This document shows positions 1 through 11,635 of a DNA stretch of 64,000 nucleotides, in pieces; the stretch's first letter is position 1, and each line of letters starts with the position of its first letter. Made by a program: the position numbers and the translations under genes. Location of the stretch: positions 2,877,501 to 2,941,500 of the forward strand of contig JAWHQI010000263.1 of assembly GCA_033032865.1 (NCBI GenBank), given 5' to 3'. The notes under the pieces were generated by a model. It had not been told where the DNA came from. It worked only from the letters and a program-made list of their open reading frames with translations, and ran no database searches. This DNA comes from Dactylorhiza incarnata. Lineage: Eukaryota > Streptophyta > Magnoliopsida > Asparagales > Orchidaceae.

Positions 1-2095
1 AGAGGAGATATCATGTCATGTTGGACATGGTGCGATCTATAATAAGTTATGCATATTTTCCTATTTCCATTTAGAGATGTCTTAGAGATGACAACTTTTA
101 CACTAAAATGTGTTCCTGCTAAAACGGTTCAAAAGACTCAATATGAAATATGAATTGGGAAGCGTTCTAGAATGTCTTTTATAAATATTTGGGATTGTGA
201 GACTTACATGAGACGTTAATCATCTGACAAACTTGAGGTCAAATTTGATCAAGATTATTTTGTGGGTACCCTAAGAAAACTAACGAATACTATTTCTATA
301 ACCACTCCAAGTACAAAGTGTTTGTCGCAAGAAATGATGTTTTCCTAGAAAATGAGTTTATTTCTAGAAAAACTAGTAAGATAGAACATGAATAGGTTCA
401 AGAACCACAAGATATGAATGAATCTGAGATGGAATCTAAGGACTACAAATTGTTATAGAACGGGAACTTGCTTAAGAAACACAAGTTCTACGTAGATCTG
501 ATAGACAAGGTGTTAATCCTGAGAGATATGGATTTTTAATGACTCAACAAGGTGATCCTTACGGATCAAGATGAGTTTACTACCTATCAGGATGTAATAA
601 ACAAATCGGACTCCGATAAGTGACTTGAGGTTATGAGATCTAAAATGGTCTTCATATATACAAACCAGGTTTGGACCTTGGTTGAACAACCGGAAGGGAT
701 AAAATCCATAGGGTGCAAATGAGTTTTTAAGAAAAAAAAACAGACATGGATGAGAATATACAGACATTCAAATGGCGATTAGTGGCTAAATATTTCAAGC
801 AAATTCATGGTGTTGACTATAATTAGACTTTTCTCCAGTTGTTACGGTAAAATCCATCAGATTCTTGTTTGTTATTGCAGCGTACTATGATTACAAAATC
901 TGGCAGATTGATGTCAAGACGGTTTTCCTTAATGGAAACCTCCTTAAGGATGTGTAAATGACACGGTCTGACGGTTTTGTATCTCCACATAAAATCAAAA
1001 AGGTATGCAAGCTGCAACGATCCATTTATGGATTGAAACAAGCTTCTCGAAGTTGAAATCTTCGCTTTGATGAGAAAATCAAAATGTTTGGTTTCATCAA
1101 GATTGAAGATGAGTTGTGTTTACAAAAGGTTAGTAGGAGCATAGTTGTATTCATAGTGTTATATGTGGATAACATATTACTCATTAGGAATGGCATTCCA
1201 ACCCAGCACTCTGTTAAGACTTGGCTAGGGATTTGTTTTTTTATAAGGGACTAAGGTGAAGCAACCAATATGTTGGGTATAAAAATCTAAAGAGATAAAT
1301 AAAATAAGTTGTTTAGGCTAAACCAGAGCATATACATTGATAAGGTGTTGAAAGGGTTCAACATGTTTGAGTCCAATAAAGAATTATTACATATGTCTCA
1401 TGGTGTAAATCTTTTTATATGTTTTTGCAATTGATCAATCATGTATGTAATGTTCTGTACTCATCATGATGTCTCATATGCATTGAACATAACTAGCAAA
1501 TACCATTCGGATCCAGGTGAAAGACACTAGGCGGCAGTCAAGATTATCTTAAAGTACTTAAGAAGGACTAAGGATGTATTCTTGGTATATGATGGTGAGG
1601 ATGAGCTGGTTGTAAAATGTTACACTGATGCCAGTTTCCAAACTGATAAGAATGACTCGAAGTCTCAATTGGGTTATGTGTTTTGCTAAATAGAGGTATT
1701 GTAAGCTGGAAGAATTCAAAGCAAGAAACAGTAGCCGATTCTACAACAGAACCTCAATATATCGCGGTTGCTAATGCGGCGAAAGAGACTGTTTGGATTA
1801 TGAAGTCCATTATCAAGATTGATGAAGCTCCCAGTATTATTGGTACAGTGAGCCTTTACTATGATAATAATGGAGTCATTGCATAGACCAAGGAACCTAA
1901 ATCTCATCAACGCTCCAAGCACATACTTCGGTGGTTCCATCATTCTAGAGATCATCGATAGACGGATAGAAGAGATGTGAACATATGCAGAGTGTCGACT
2001 GACGACAACAGTGCATATCCACTAACTAAAACAATTCCTTAGAGGAAGCATGATGATCATACTAAATCACTTGGTATTAGATACCTACATGATTA
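1..2095 (+). pseudogene. Decayed Ty1/copia polyprotein (integrase end, RT, RNase H)
   Basis: Remnant of a Copia pol running off the left edge. Translating across frames gives the integrase C-terminal stretch (YFVGYPKKTNEYYFYN near 250-300), the start of RT (LVAKYFKQIHGVDYN near 782-822), an RT catalytic motif written YVDNILLI (near 1162) instead of YVDD, and RNase H (SWKNSKQETVADSTTEPQYI, 1707-1765). The usual C-terminal KHDDHTKSLGIRYLHD is at about 2048-2092. Many stops and frameshifts make it non-functional. The RNase H motif resembles Tnt1/Tork-type Copia elements; that lineage call is inference. Gag and protease would lie left of the window. Confidence 0.85.
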
Positions 2096-2689
2096 ACTCT
2101 AATGTGAGACTTGTGGATATTTTCTTTGCCAATTTTATGTTCATGTGATGACTAGTATTATTATTTCATTTATATGTTTAAGGCAATATCTATTATTATA
2201 TCTATTCTTTTCTATATTGATTGTATAATTAAACATAATGATTGTCCTTAAAATATTTATTTTCATAGGAATTCAAGTGCACAACTTGAATGTGAGATCA
2301 TGTGTATAACTTGAATGTGAGATCATGTGTTTCATAATGATACATTAAGACTAATATGTGAGTTGACTGATGACCGAGTCTCATAAGTCATGATATTAAA
2401 TATCAATTCATCACATGGGTACTTGTTAGAGTATAAGTGTACCGGGTAGACTCACCAAGAGATTACTTTATGGATTGTTATATATGTCATAAGTAGTTCT
2501 CATAGTGGCAATAGTGTATGGGATTTTTTGACTTGAAGTAACTACAACTATTACATGAGGAGAATTGCACATTGATGTCAATTATAGTCTTCCTTGAGAA
2601 AAGTTGATGATAAGGTTGATTGTTAGGTGCATTGCAAGTCGTACTCAAGATCTTGACTGCATTGTAACTTTTTCTTCTTCCTTTGTGGT
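2096..2689 (+). other. Probable 3' LTR remnant of the first Copia
   Basis: Non-coding AT-rich sequence directly after the Copia stop codon, where the 3' LTR should be. It contains a short direct duplication around 2277-2330 (an 18-bp unit, ACTTGAATGTGAGATCAT, seen twice). No second LTR is in the window for comparison, so LTR status rests on position only. It ends abruptly where a different Copia begins. Confidence 0.4.
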
Positions 2690-4825
2690 GCAGGATCGAT
2701 GAACCCAGAATATCATTGGTAGAGGGTGACTGTCGAACGGGCTCTATACTATGAACCTCCCTCACACGGTTCTCTCATTTGTCCCTTCAATTGATTGGCA
2801 TCGGCGTCTTGGGTACGCTCATCTTCCTATTTTCAAGAAAGCTCTTCCTGGCGTATCGCTCTCAGACTTCACTTGTGAATCCTGCATCTACGGGAAACAA
2901 TATCGTTCCTCCTTCCCACCTATTGTACTCGGAGCAGTGCTCCTTTTGATTTTGTGCATTCTAATATTTGGGGCCCCTAAAAAACTACTAGTATCTTTGG
3001 TTATCAATATTTTCTTACATTTTTTTATGATTATTCTCGCATGACATAGAAATATTTATTGTGTGGCCGCTCTGAACTTCTTCGTGTGTTTCATGCATTT
3101 ATCGCTGAGACACGTACCCAGTTCTCACGATCGATTAAAGCTCTTCGGACCGATAACACGAGCGAATACACTAGTCATGCATTTCAAAATCTCTGTACTT
3201 CGATGGGTATCATCCATCAAACCTTTTGTGTGTACACACCCAACAAAATGGTGTGGCTGAGCGCAAGAATCGACATCTCCTTGAGGTTACTCGCTCTCTT
3301 ATGTTTCAGATACAGGTTCTCAAGGTCTACTGGCACTTTGCGGTCTCTACTGCATGTTATCTCATTAATCGGATGTCATCCTCTACTCTCAACTTTGAGA
3401 CACCCTTTATCATTTTGTTCCCCTCTACACCGCCCTTTTCCATACTGCCTCGCATCTTTGGTTTCTCTTGCTATGTGCACTGTCTGGGCCCCGCCATCGA
3501 CAAGCTTGATCCCTGTGCCACCAAGTACATGTTCGTCAGTTACTCTCGCACACAGAAAGGCTATGTTTGTTACTCTCTGACTGAACGCAAAGTGGTTATC
3601 TCGGCGAATGTCACCTTTCTTGAAAACCAGCCCTTTCACTCCTCGCCCCCTACTCCTCCGACCCCCGCTGCCATTCCACGCCCTGTCGTGCCTATCCACT
3701 CTTCCTCTGCTCCACTTCTTCCAACACCCACCACCATACCATCTGACCCGCCTCCCCTCTGTGTCTACTCTCGTCGCCCTCCTCGTCCAGATGCGCTGCA
3801 ACAATGACCCTCTACTACTGATGTCTCGCGGCCTGCTGATATGGCTCCATCCTCTACTGCTCACCCTCTCTCGAATTATGTCTCTCTAAATCGGTTATCT
3901 CCTGCTCTTCAGAGGTTTGCCACTTCGTTGTCTTCCATCTCCACCCCTTCATCAGCGCAGGACACTCTTCAACATCCGGGGTGGCGGGAAGTCATGTATG
4001 AAGAAATGAAGGCCCTCTAAGCCAATCACACCTGGGACCTTATCCCCCTTACCTTTGGCCATTCATGTGTAAGATGTAAGTGGGTCTTCACTGTGAAGCA
4101 TCGTTTTGATGGCACGATTGAGCGGCTGAAAGCCAGTCTGGTGGCTCGTGGTTCCACACAGCAATACGGTCTTGACTATGAGGAGACTTTTTCGTTGGTC
4201 GCTAAGCTCAATATTGTTCGGCTTATCATATTGTTCGGTTCATCGTCATTGGATGTTGCATCAACTCGACATCAAAAATGCCTTATTGGTGACCTTGTTG
4301 AAAAGGTCTATATGCAACAACCTCCTGATTATGCAACCACGGGGGAGTCTCTAGTTTGCCATCTCAGAATATCTTTCTATGGTCTCAAGCAGTCTCCTCG
4401 GGCGTGGTTTGACAAATTTAGTCGGGTTGTTCGCGATGTTGGTTTTACTCTGGGCTCAGCCGACTTCTCCCTATTTGGTCGTCGTCGCCAACAGGTACGT
4501 TGATACTGTTTGTCTATGTTGATGATATACTTCTCACAGGGGATGACATCCACGACGCATATATGGTCAAGAAGCACTTGGTGTCACAGTTTCAGACTAA
4601 AGATTTGGGTCCTCTCCAATACTTCTTGGGTATCGAGGTCACTCAACGTCCTGATGGCCTCGTCTTATCCCAACAAAAATATTGTCTCAACCTTCTTCAA
4701 GATGCAGGCTACTCGGGGTGCAAGCCTGCTGACACACCTATGGATGTCAATCACAAACTCTGCGCTCATGCCTCCGACACTTATCTGCTTCTCCCTAATT
4801 CGGAGTACTACTGTCGTTTGGTTTC
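2690..4825 (+). pseudogene. 5'-truncated Copia pol, left part (GAG-pre-integrase, IN, RT)
   Basis: Fragment of a Copia of the same family as the one at 15192-20523. It starts inside pol at a match to that element's IIGKGG region. It then runs through the GAG-pre-integrase motif (SIDWHRRLGYAHLP, 2790-2830) and zinc-type cysteines (CESCIYGKQYRSSFPP). Integrase pieces follow (LRTDNTSEYTSHAF near 3146, [14 protein letters not shown] near 3256), then RT (FYGLKQSPRAWFDKF near 4378, FVYVDDILLTGDD near 4507). Several frameshifts and stops are present. It breaks off after EYYCRLV at about 4825, where a Gypsy LTR begins. The rest of pol resumes at 9721, minus about 110 codons. Confidence 0.88.
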
Positions 4826-6114
4826 CGCATTTTCAATGTGTAGCGCACGTCTATTTTATTTATCGTGTATGTTTTGTTTACTTTGTATCGCGCATATCGT
4901 TGGCGCTCGTTGTGACGACTTACTGGTGTGATCACCCAGTAAGTCCTTGAATAAAAAGATTCGTCAAATTAGGTAGCATATTAATTAAGGCAAGCTCGAC
5001 CAAATAAATCTACATTAAAAGGGATATTTTTAAAAGAAAAAAAATATCTTCAAATTAGTTAATATCAAAATGAGATTAAGTAAATATTAATTCTCCACCC
5101 ATTTTTAGAATTATTTTAGAAGATGAAAAAGAAAAGGAGAAAGAGCCTTAAAACTAATCCTTTTTATTCCCCAAAAACCATCCCAGCCCATCTCATATCA
5201 AAAGCTAAATAAAGAATATTTCATTATAAGTAGTCACCCATTTTATTGTCGGTTCTGTACTAAAATCCTAAAAAGAGAAAATCCTTTTATAAAGAACCTC
5301 CTTCATTCCCAAGGACAACTTGGCAAATCGAAGAAACAGAGATTCGGCTCTCTGTTTTTTTGGAAGCCAACCTGAATCCTCTGCCTCAGGCGCCGCCTGC
5401 ACATCGCCTGAGCTCGCACCGCCGGCCGTCGCCCTTTATGACTCTTGGGATCTACCCCGGCCTCCTGTCGTGAGCGACCCAACCTCGCCCTTCCTCCGAC
5501 GATCCCAACATTACTGCGTCGGATTCGACACTCAGATCACAACCGAAGTTCAACAGTCCTTTCGCCTCCTTCCGGAGCCCAGCACTATCGTCGTCGGCCC
5601 CTATGGGCTCTTGCGACCAACCCTTTGCCAACCTCTGACGAAAACGACCCCTCCCTGGCAAATCCTCCTTTATTTTTGCTGCCTACCATTCAAATACCTT
5701 CTGCACCGAGCAAATCCAGCGAGCTATACCCCCGCTCCGACCGGTTTGATCCTTATGCTTCACTCTCGACTTGGAGGTATACATCTTGTTGCCCTCCTGC
5801 TCAATTCTTATTAATTTAACATTATATTTTTATTTATTTGGTCTTAAAATACAGAGCATGTTTGCCCCTAATTAATATAGAACATATTTGTCGTCAATTC
5901 GTGATATTGTTATAATTTGATTTATTTACTTACGTGCTTGTGGATCATTACGCGTGTCCATTATACGTTAACTTGTTTGGCTCATATGCGTGCTTAGGAA
6001 ATCGAGGTCGATTATTGCTTATAATTATTTGTAAAAACCTCTCTTGCACTACATATTAAAAAGAAAACTCAAATTTATTATTTAAAAACGATTTAGAGAT
6101 TCTGGATTACATCA
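4826..6114 (+). repeat. 5' LTR of copy 1 (left edge deleted)
   Basis: Direct repeat of 8408-9720. It ends ...GATTACATCA and is followed at once by the primer-binding site. Short open frames inside it (for example 5320-5814) are diverged in the partner LTR and sit in the leader part, so I do not call them genes. Confidence 0.85.
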
Positions 6115-6117
6115 GTT

Positions 6118-6129
6118 TGGTATCAGAGC
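6118..6129 (+). other. Primer-binding site (tRNA-iMet)
   Basis: TGGTATCAGAGC, 3 nt after the 5' LTR, complementary to the 3' end of initiator tRNA-Met. It marks the start of minus-strand DNA synthesis. Confidence 0.9.
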
Positions 6130-6575
6130 GTTTTTGATTCGCTCCTATCGCGACTCAATCGATCCATGTTTTTAAAAAAAATTTAATTAACTCAAATAAT
6201 TTAAAATGAATAACGCGTTAACCGAGTCCACTATTTTTACTATTTGGGTTGTTCAAAAAAAATTTAAGATCACTATTTTTAAAACTTTATATTTTTTGCT
6301 TTTTGAGTTAAGAAACAAAATCTTCGTAAGTTTTATAAAAAAAATCAATCATGATTCTTATTTTAATACTTTTTTATCATCAGGCTCCTTCAAATTTCAA
6401 CTTAAATAAAATAATTTTTTTATTTCTCTCTTAGAAAGAAAAATATATATGCATATCATCTATGTTTTTAAAAAATATATATAGTTAATTCAAATATTTT
6501 TTAAATTTCACTATTTTATCGTATTTAGATGTTTAACTATTTAAAATAAGTTTTTTTTTTTTAAATTAAATTAAA

Positions 6576-7327
6576 ATGGAAAAAAATGTAGGTTTAGAGA
6601 ATAGCGCAGGAGATCTAAATGCTCAGATAAAAAAATTATCAGAAATGGTAGCTTCTCTCACCAACATAAAACACTTATGGCAAGGAGAAAACACTAAACC
6701 TAAGCGATTTTTATGGACGCCTAGAACCCGATGAATGTTTAGATTGGTGTCATAATATGGAGTATTTTTTAAGCGGGAGTCAAATACCTTTAAGTAGACA
6801 AGTCGAGTATGTGACCCGTAGACTTAAGGAACCTGCACTAGATTGGAGGGAACAACTCGAACGCATGAGATAAGTTATGGTTACCTTTCATCACTACTTG
6901 GGTTGAGTTTAAAACAGAGTTGTGCAAACACTACGACCCCCCCCCCCCCCCGACAACCTCCAAACTATATATTGTAGGTTCCATAATCTACAACAAAGGG
7001 GTTTATCGGTGGATGAGTACACCCCACGAATTTCAAGTCCTTCAGTCTAAGCTAGATATTCAAGAGGGCGATGCGATGACTGTATCATGTTACCTGCACG
7101 GGTTACACTACGCCATTTAGGACCACCTAGAGTTGCACAATTATCGCGATTTGGATGAAGTTTCTAGTATGGCCCGTAGAGTGGAGTCCAAACTTAGGTC
7201 AACTGATAGATCTCTCCCTAGTCGCGTCGTTGCCCCCACTTTCATGGTCATAGAGTCCCCTAATGTTACCACCCCCATTAGCTCTTTGGCCTCACCTACC
7301 TCCACCATGACACTCCCTTCAATCTAG
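6576..7327 (+). pseudogene. Gypsy gag remnant
   Basis: The frame opens with MEKNVGLENSAGDLNAQIKK. After a frameshift it continues with a Retrotrans_gag-like region: FYGRLEPDECLDWCHNMEYF, then VTRRLKEPALDWREQLERM. Further on come FQVLQSKLDIQEGDAMTVSC and LHNYRDLDEVSSMARRVESK, which match the C-terminal helices of Gypsy capsid. A homopolymeric C run at ~6938-6951 and several stops interrupt it. No CCHC zinc knuckle follows. Confidence 0.75.
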
Positions 7328-8360
7328 AGCTTCCTCCTGAGCCCCAGCTCCAGGAAAGGGAGCTCTTTTGTCCTTATATTATCATCTCGACTGAAATTGT
7401 AAATCCACTTGCCCCCACTATATCACAACCTTTAGCCGTTGAGTTTCCTCCTGAGCCCTTGCTTCAAGAAGTACTTGATAGTGAAGTGTCATTTATCTAA
7501 GATGATAACGATTCGATCTCCACATTTACTGACTCTCCTAGTCCACTACATCTACACACCCCTGAACCCGTAGACATTATGCTTGACGTTCACTCGTCAT
7601 TGACGCTAGAGTCATCACATTTTATTGACTTTGTATTTAGTGACCGCACTCTTATTAGACCCCTTGAGTACTTGTGTCTAAACATGCACAACGAACGTTA
7701 ACAACAAATTAAATATCTATTGAAAAAAATTCTTATTGGGAGGACAATATCGATCCCTAGGATTTTCACTCCTCGGATACATGTTTTAAAGGATTTCTCT
7801 GGAAAATTTAAAATGGTAGATTTGAGATCAATTTTAAATTTTGCAGCGCTAGTCAGATTCTATCGGGCGATATATTTGAGATAGTTGATTTTGGATTAGT
7901 GGACGTTCGTATGTGTCTGTCAAAAGAGCATTTGATGCAACGTAATTTAATGATTCCACCGGTCGAGCCTACTTGCTTCCTACTTGCTTCTTTGATTCCA
8001 ACTTTCCCTCACATTATGATATTTGTCTCTTTGAGGCTCTGATTTTTACTGATCATTTAAATATTATGCATAAAATTATGACTAACAGTTTGCGAGCATC
8101 TTCGGTAAACTATTATTTCATAGTTGATTTTATCACTGAAAATTATATTTTCCCGAAGGAGATTGGTTTCCTGCATTTTTCAGAAAAGAGGGTTGGCCCA
8201 CAAGTCATGAGCAGTAGTGAAGGATCCTTCATTTGCATCACTACCTACCACAACCGAGAGCACTAAGTAGCGGCGCATTATCAGATCGACAGCCGGATTT
8301 CCTTGTTGCAGGCTACATTACACTCTCGACGGGGTCGAGGTCTTTCAACACCGGGAGAAT
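7328..8360 (+). pseudogene. Acidic/proline-rich linker and C-terminal tail in place of pol
   Basis: Sequence between gag and the 3' LTR. Fragments such as PEPLLQEVLDSEVSF and SPSPLHLHTPEPVDIM are rich in proline, serine and acidic residues. A degenerate stretch near 7735-7840 (RIFTPRIHVLKDFSGKFKMV) is not a clear RT. The end (SRSFNTGRIDAT / LSTPGELMQ) corresponds to the polyprotein tail next to the polypurine tract in sister copies. I see no catalytic pol motif. Confidence 0.5.
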
Positions 8361-9720
8361 TGATGCAACCTGCGTCGCATCTTCGAGCATCTTTATTCTA
8401 CTGTTATTTACCGCATTTTCTATGTGTAGTGCATGTCTTCGTGCACGTCTATTTTATTTATCGTGTATGTATTGTTTATCTTGTATCGCGCATATTGTTG
8501 GTGCTTATTGTTACTTATTGGTGTGATCGCTCAGTAAGTCCCTGAATAAAAAGATCTGTCAAATTATGTAACATGTAAATTAAGGCAAGCTCGACCAAAT
8601 AAATCTACATTAAAAGGGAAATTTTTAAAATACAAAATATCTTCAAATTAGTTAATATCAAAATGAGATTAAATGAGATTAAGTAAATACTAATTCTCCG
8701 CCCATTTTTTAAATTATTTTAAAAGACGAAAAATAAAAGGAGAAAGTGCCTTAAAACTAATCCTTTCTATTCCCCAAAAACCATCCTTTCCCATCTCATA
8801 TCTAAAACTAAATAAAGAATATTTCATTATATGTAGCCCCCCTTTTTATTGTCGGTTTTGTATTAAATTCCTAAAAAGGAAAAAATTCTTTTATAAAGAA
8901 CCTCCTTCATTCCCGAGAAGGACAGCTTAGCAAATCGAAGAAACAGAGACCCATCTCTCTGTTTTTTTAAACCGATTTGAATCCTCTACCTCACGCGCCG
9001 CCTGCACATCGCCTGAGCTCACATTGTCGGACGTCGCCCTTTAGGACTCTGGAGACTTGCTCCGGCCTCCTTCTGTCGTGAGTGACCCAACCTCGCCCTT
9101 CCTCCGACGATCCCGACACTCTGGCATTGGATTCCACGCTCAGGTCACAACCGAAGTTCTACAGTCCTTTCGCCTCCTTCCAGAGCCCAGCACCGCCCAC
9201 CGGCCCCCATGGGCTCCGGCGACCAACCTTTTGCCACCCTCCGACGAAAACGACCCCTCCATGTTAGTTTTGTCTTTGTTTCTGTTGTCTGCCATTCAAA
9301 TACCTTCCGCACCGAGCCAATCCAGCGAGTCATACCCTCGCTCTGACCGGTTTGATCCATATGCTTCACTTTCGACTTGAAGGTATACCTCTTGATGCCC
9401 TCATGCTCGTTTCCTGTTAATTTAACATTATGTTTTTATTTATTTGGTCTTAAAATACAAAGCATGTTTGCCCATAATTAATATAGAACATATTTGTCAT
9501 CAATTTGTGATATTCTTGTAAGTTGATTTATTTACTTGCGTGTTTGTGGATCATTACGCGTGCCCATTATACGTTAACTTGTTTGGCTCATATGCATGCT
9601 TACGAGATCGAGGTCGATTATTGCTTATAATTATTTGTAAAAACCTCTCTTGTGCTACATATTTAAAAGAGAACACAAATTTATTATTAAAATACGATTT
9701 AGAGATTCCGGATTACATCA
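8361..9720 (+). repeat. 3' LTR of copy 1
   Basis: Starts TGATGCAACC immediately after the polypurine-like tract and ends GATTACATCA. It is the complete partner of the 5' LTR and shows the family termini TGATG...CA. Confidence 0.85.
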
Positions 9721-10108
9721 TGCAGTAAAAAGTAAATTGTGGTTGCTGGCTCCTCTGCGGAAGTTGAATATTGTGTCATGGCCTCTCTTGTGTCTGAGCT
9801 AACTTGATTGGAAAGTCTTCTTATTGATCTTGGAGTAAAGCTCCCCTCCCCAGCCATCGTCTTCTGTGAAAGTCAAGCTGGCATTCATATTGCCAAGAAT
9901 CATGTATTCCATGAGTGCACTAAATATTTCGAGGTTGATTGTCATTTCATTCGGGATAAGGTTCAACTTTGAAAATCGGTTTGGCGTCATGTGTTTGCTG
10001 CGGAGAAAATTTCTGATGTCCTCACTAAGGTCTTACCTTGACCATTGTATCGTCAATTCATTTACAAACTTGGAGCCTACGACTTGTACACTCTAGCTTG
10101 CGGGGGAG
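9721..10108 (+). pseudogene. Copia RNase H (right part of the interrupted Copia)
   Basis: Resumes the Copia at 2690-4825. It reads SKK, then IVVAGSSAEVEYCVMASLVS, the DSQ-equivalent CESQAGIHIAKNHVFHE, DCHFIRDKVQL, and the end KLGAYDLYTLACGGVL. Compare LGAYDLYAPACGGVL of the minus-strand Copia. Stops replace several codons. The last codons overlap a purine-rich tract (gcggggga) before the 3' LTR. Confidence 0.85.
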
Positions 10109-10349
10109 TGTTGAAGAATTAGACGAAGTCCAATTACTAAAGCCCATGTATTGGCCCATTATTCACTCTCATTTAGTCCCACATCTTGGTTTGAAGTTGA
10201 GATCTCTCTCATCCACCCTATAAATGAGATGTGTTGAAGAATTAGACGAAGTCCCATTACTAAAGCCCATGTATTGGCCCATTATTCACTCTCATTTAGT
10301 CCCACATCTTGGTTTGAAGTTGAGATCTCTCTCCTCCACCCAATAAATG
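10109..10349 (+). repeat. Copia 3' LTR start, tandemly duplicated (123-bp period)
   Basis: Two head-to-tail copies of a ~120-bp sequence starting TGTTGAAGAATTAGACGAAG, at 10109-10231 and 10232-10349. The first abuts the Copia polypurine tract and starts with TG, so it is the beginning of the 3' LTR. The second is nearly identical to the first. Confidence 0.8.
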
Positions 10350-10403
10350 TACATACATATTCATGTATTTTCATTATTCCTCCAATTTTAATTATCGGCA
10401 CAT

Positions 10404-10568
10404 AATCCTATCCAATGTGATAGAATAAAATAGATTGAAGTTGTCCGACACTTCACAAAATCAAAGCTAGAGGAAGGATTGGTTAACACGGCATAAATGT
10501 CAATGGAAGATCCATTAGCCGAAACTTTCACCAAGGGATTGTCAACAAGATTATTTCAAGAACAGTAG
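10404..10568 (+). pseudogene. Copia RNase H C-terminal scrap
   Basis: 55 codons of a third Copia. It reads NPIQCDRIK, stop, IEVVRHFTKSKLEEGLVNTA, stop, MSMEDPLAETFTKGLSTRLF, QEQ, stop. This matches the conserved end of Copia RNase H. Two internal stops replace expected sense codons. It is an isolated piece with no LTR seen. Confidence 0.75.
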
Positions 10569-11302
10569 GCTGGATGCGAATCGAATACTTCAGCCAGCAG
10601 CTTGAGAAAGATTATTAGCAGGTTATTAACACCTGTTATTTCTTGTCTCATAATTCACAAACACATCTATCCATCATTGAGCATAGGGTTTGATACAGTT
10701 TTTGGATATTTGTAATTAGTATTAAAAGAACTTTTTATAGCTAGTATTCTTGAAGTTGATGTATACTGTCGTGGATAAATAGGATTGTTTTTCCCAGAAT
10801 GAAGTAAGAAAAAGGAATTCACATTTCTACATGATAATATAATGACAAGAAGCATAACATGTTCCATATAGAAAAGAAAAAACAAACAAAATCTTTTTAT
10901 TGGAACTACAGTGGAATCAATTTTTCCTACATTTCTTTTAAACTTTAGATTCATTAAATCAAAGGTCAAAATGTCCCCGATATTTGGAAAATAATATGAG
11001 CATAAGGACACATATATGGATTCAGAGCTAATTAACCATGCTTAGCCATTTCTAATAATACATCACCCAGAAAATGAAAAGCCAAATCAAGTCATTAAGC
11101 GTAAAAATACATCCTACAGAAGTGTTACTGCGGTTTTAGTAAACAAACCCAGAAGAATGTGCACTGATTCTAGAAATCAGCTGCAGTTTTCTCTCAAACA
11201 CAGAAGAATGCCTTAAATCCTTTGGAAATGAGCATAACTGAAGTACAATAAAGCTAACAGTAGCCCATTACCAAGAACAGAGTTAACCAAACATCTGAAT
11301 AG
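10569..11302. other. Unassigned AT-rich sequence
   Basis: No convincing coding sequence, RNA gene or terminal repeat seen. The open frames here (for example minus 10667-11011) show no recognisable motif. Confidence 0.5.
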
Positions 11303-11635
11303 GTGTGTGACGCAGGGTAAGCCCCTAAGGGAACTAAGGATAGATGCAGACACAATTTCCGACAAAAGTAAGCTTGCAATAAAGTACTTTAAAATCACTT
11401 TTTTTTTATTTGCCTCCGGAAAAATCATTTAAATTAAGGAAACAAAAGAGGAGTACAAACGCAAGAGTGCGCAAAACCAAATAACTAATTAAAGGGGGCT
11501 GAAGGAATATAGGGAGGTAGGGGTCGGTTTTGGGGGAGGAGGAAGTTTTGTGGCTCCACGTGAAGAATGGGGAGGGAATAGAGGGGGCTGGTTGTTATGG
11601 GGGGAGTGGGGAGAGATTGTGGCCTATATTTTAGG

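Larger units (their letters stand above)
4826..9720 (+). mobile_element. Non-autonomous Gypsy LTR element, family TGATG (copy 1)
   Basis: Two homologous LTRs (4826-6114 and 8361-9720) flank 2.25 kb. The 5' LTR is followed by a tRNA-Met primer-binding site. The internal region holds a decayed gag and a proline/serine/acid-rich linker. It ends with a purine-rich tract (ccgggagaa, 8351-8359) just before the 3' LTR, as in the copy at 35016-40761. No RT, RNase H or integrase core is detectable. The 5' LTR lacks the first ~47 bp present in the 3' LTR, and no target duplication is found. One deletion that removed the LTR edge plus ~330 bp of the host Copia explains both facts. Confidence 0.82.

Noticed and set aside
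3376..3864. 162-codon minus-strand frame
   Set aside because: Antisense of Copia integrase; composition mirrors the sense frame.
5320..5814. 164-codon frame in the first non-autonomous element
   Set aside because: Located in the LTR; not maintained as one frame in the partner LTR.
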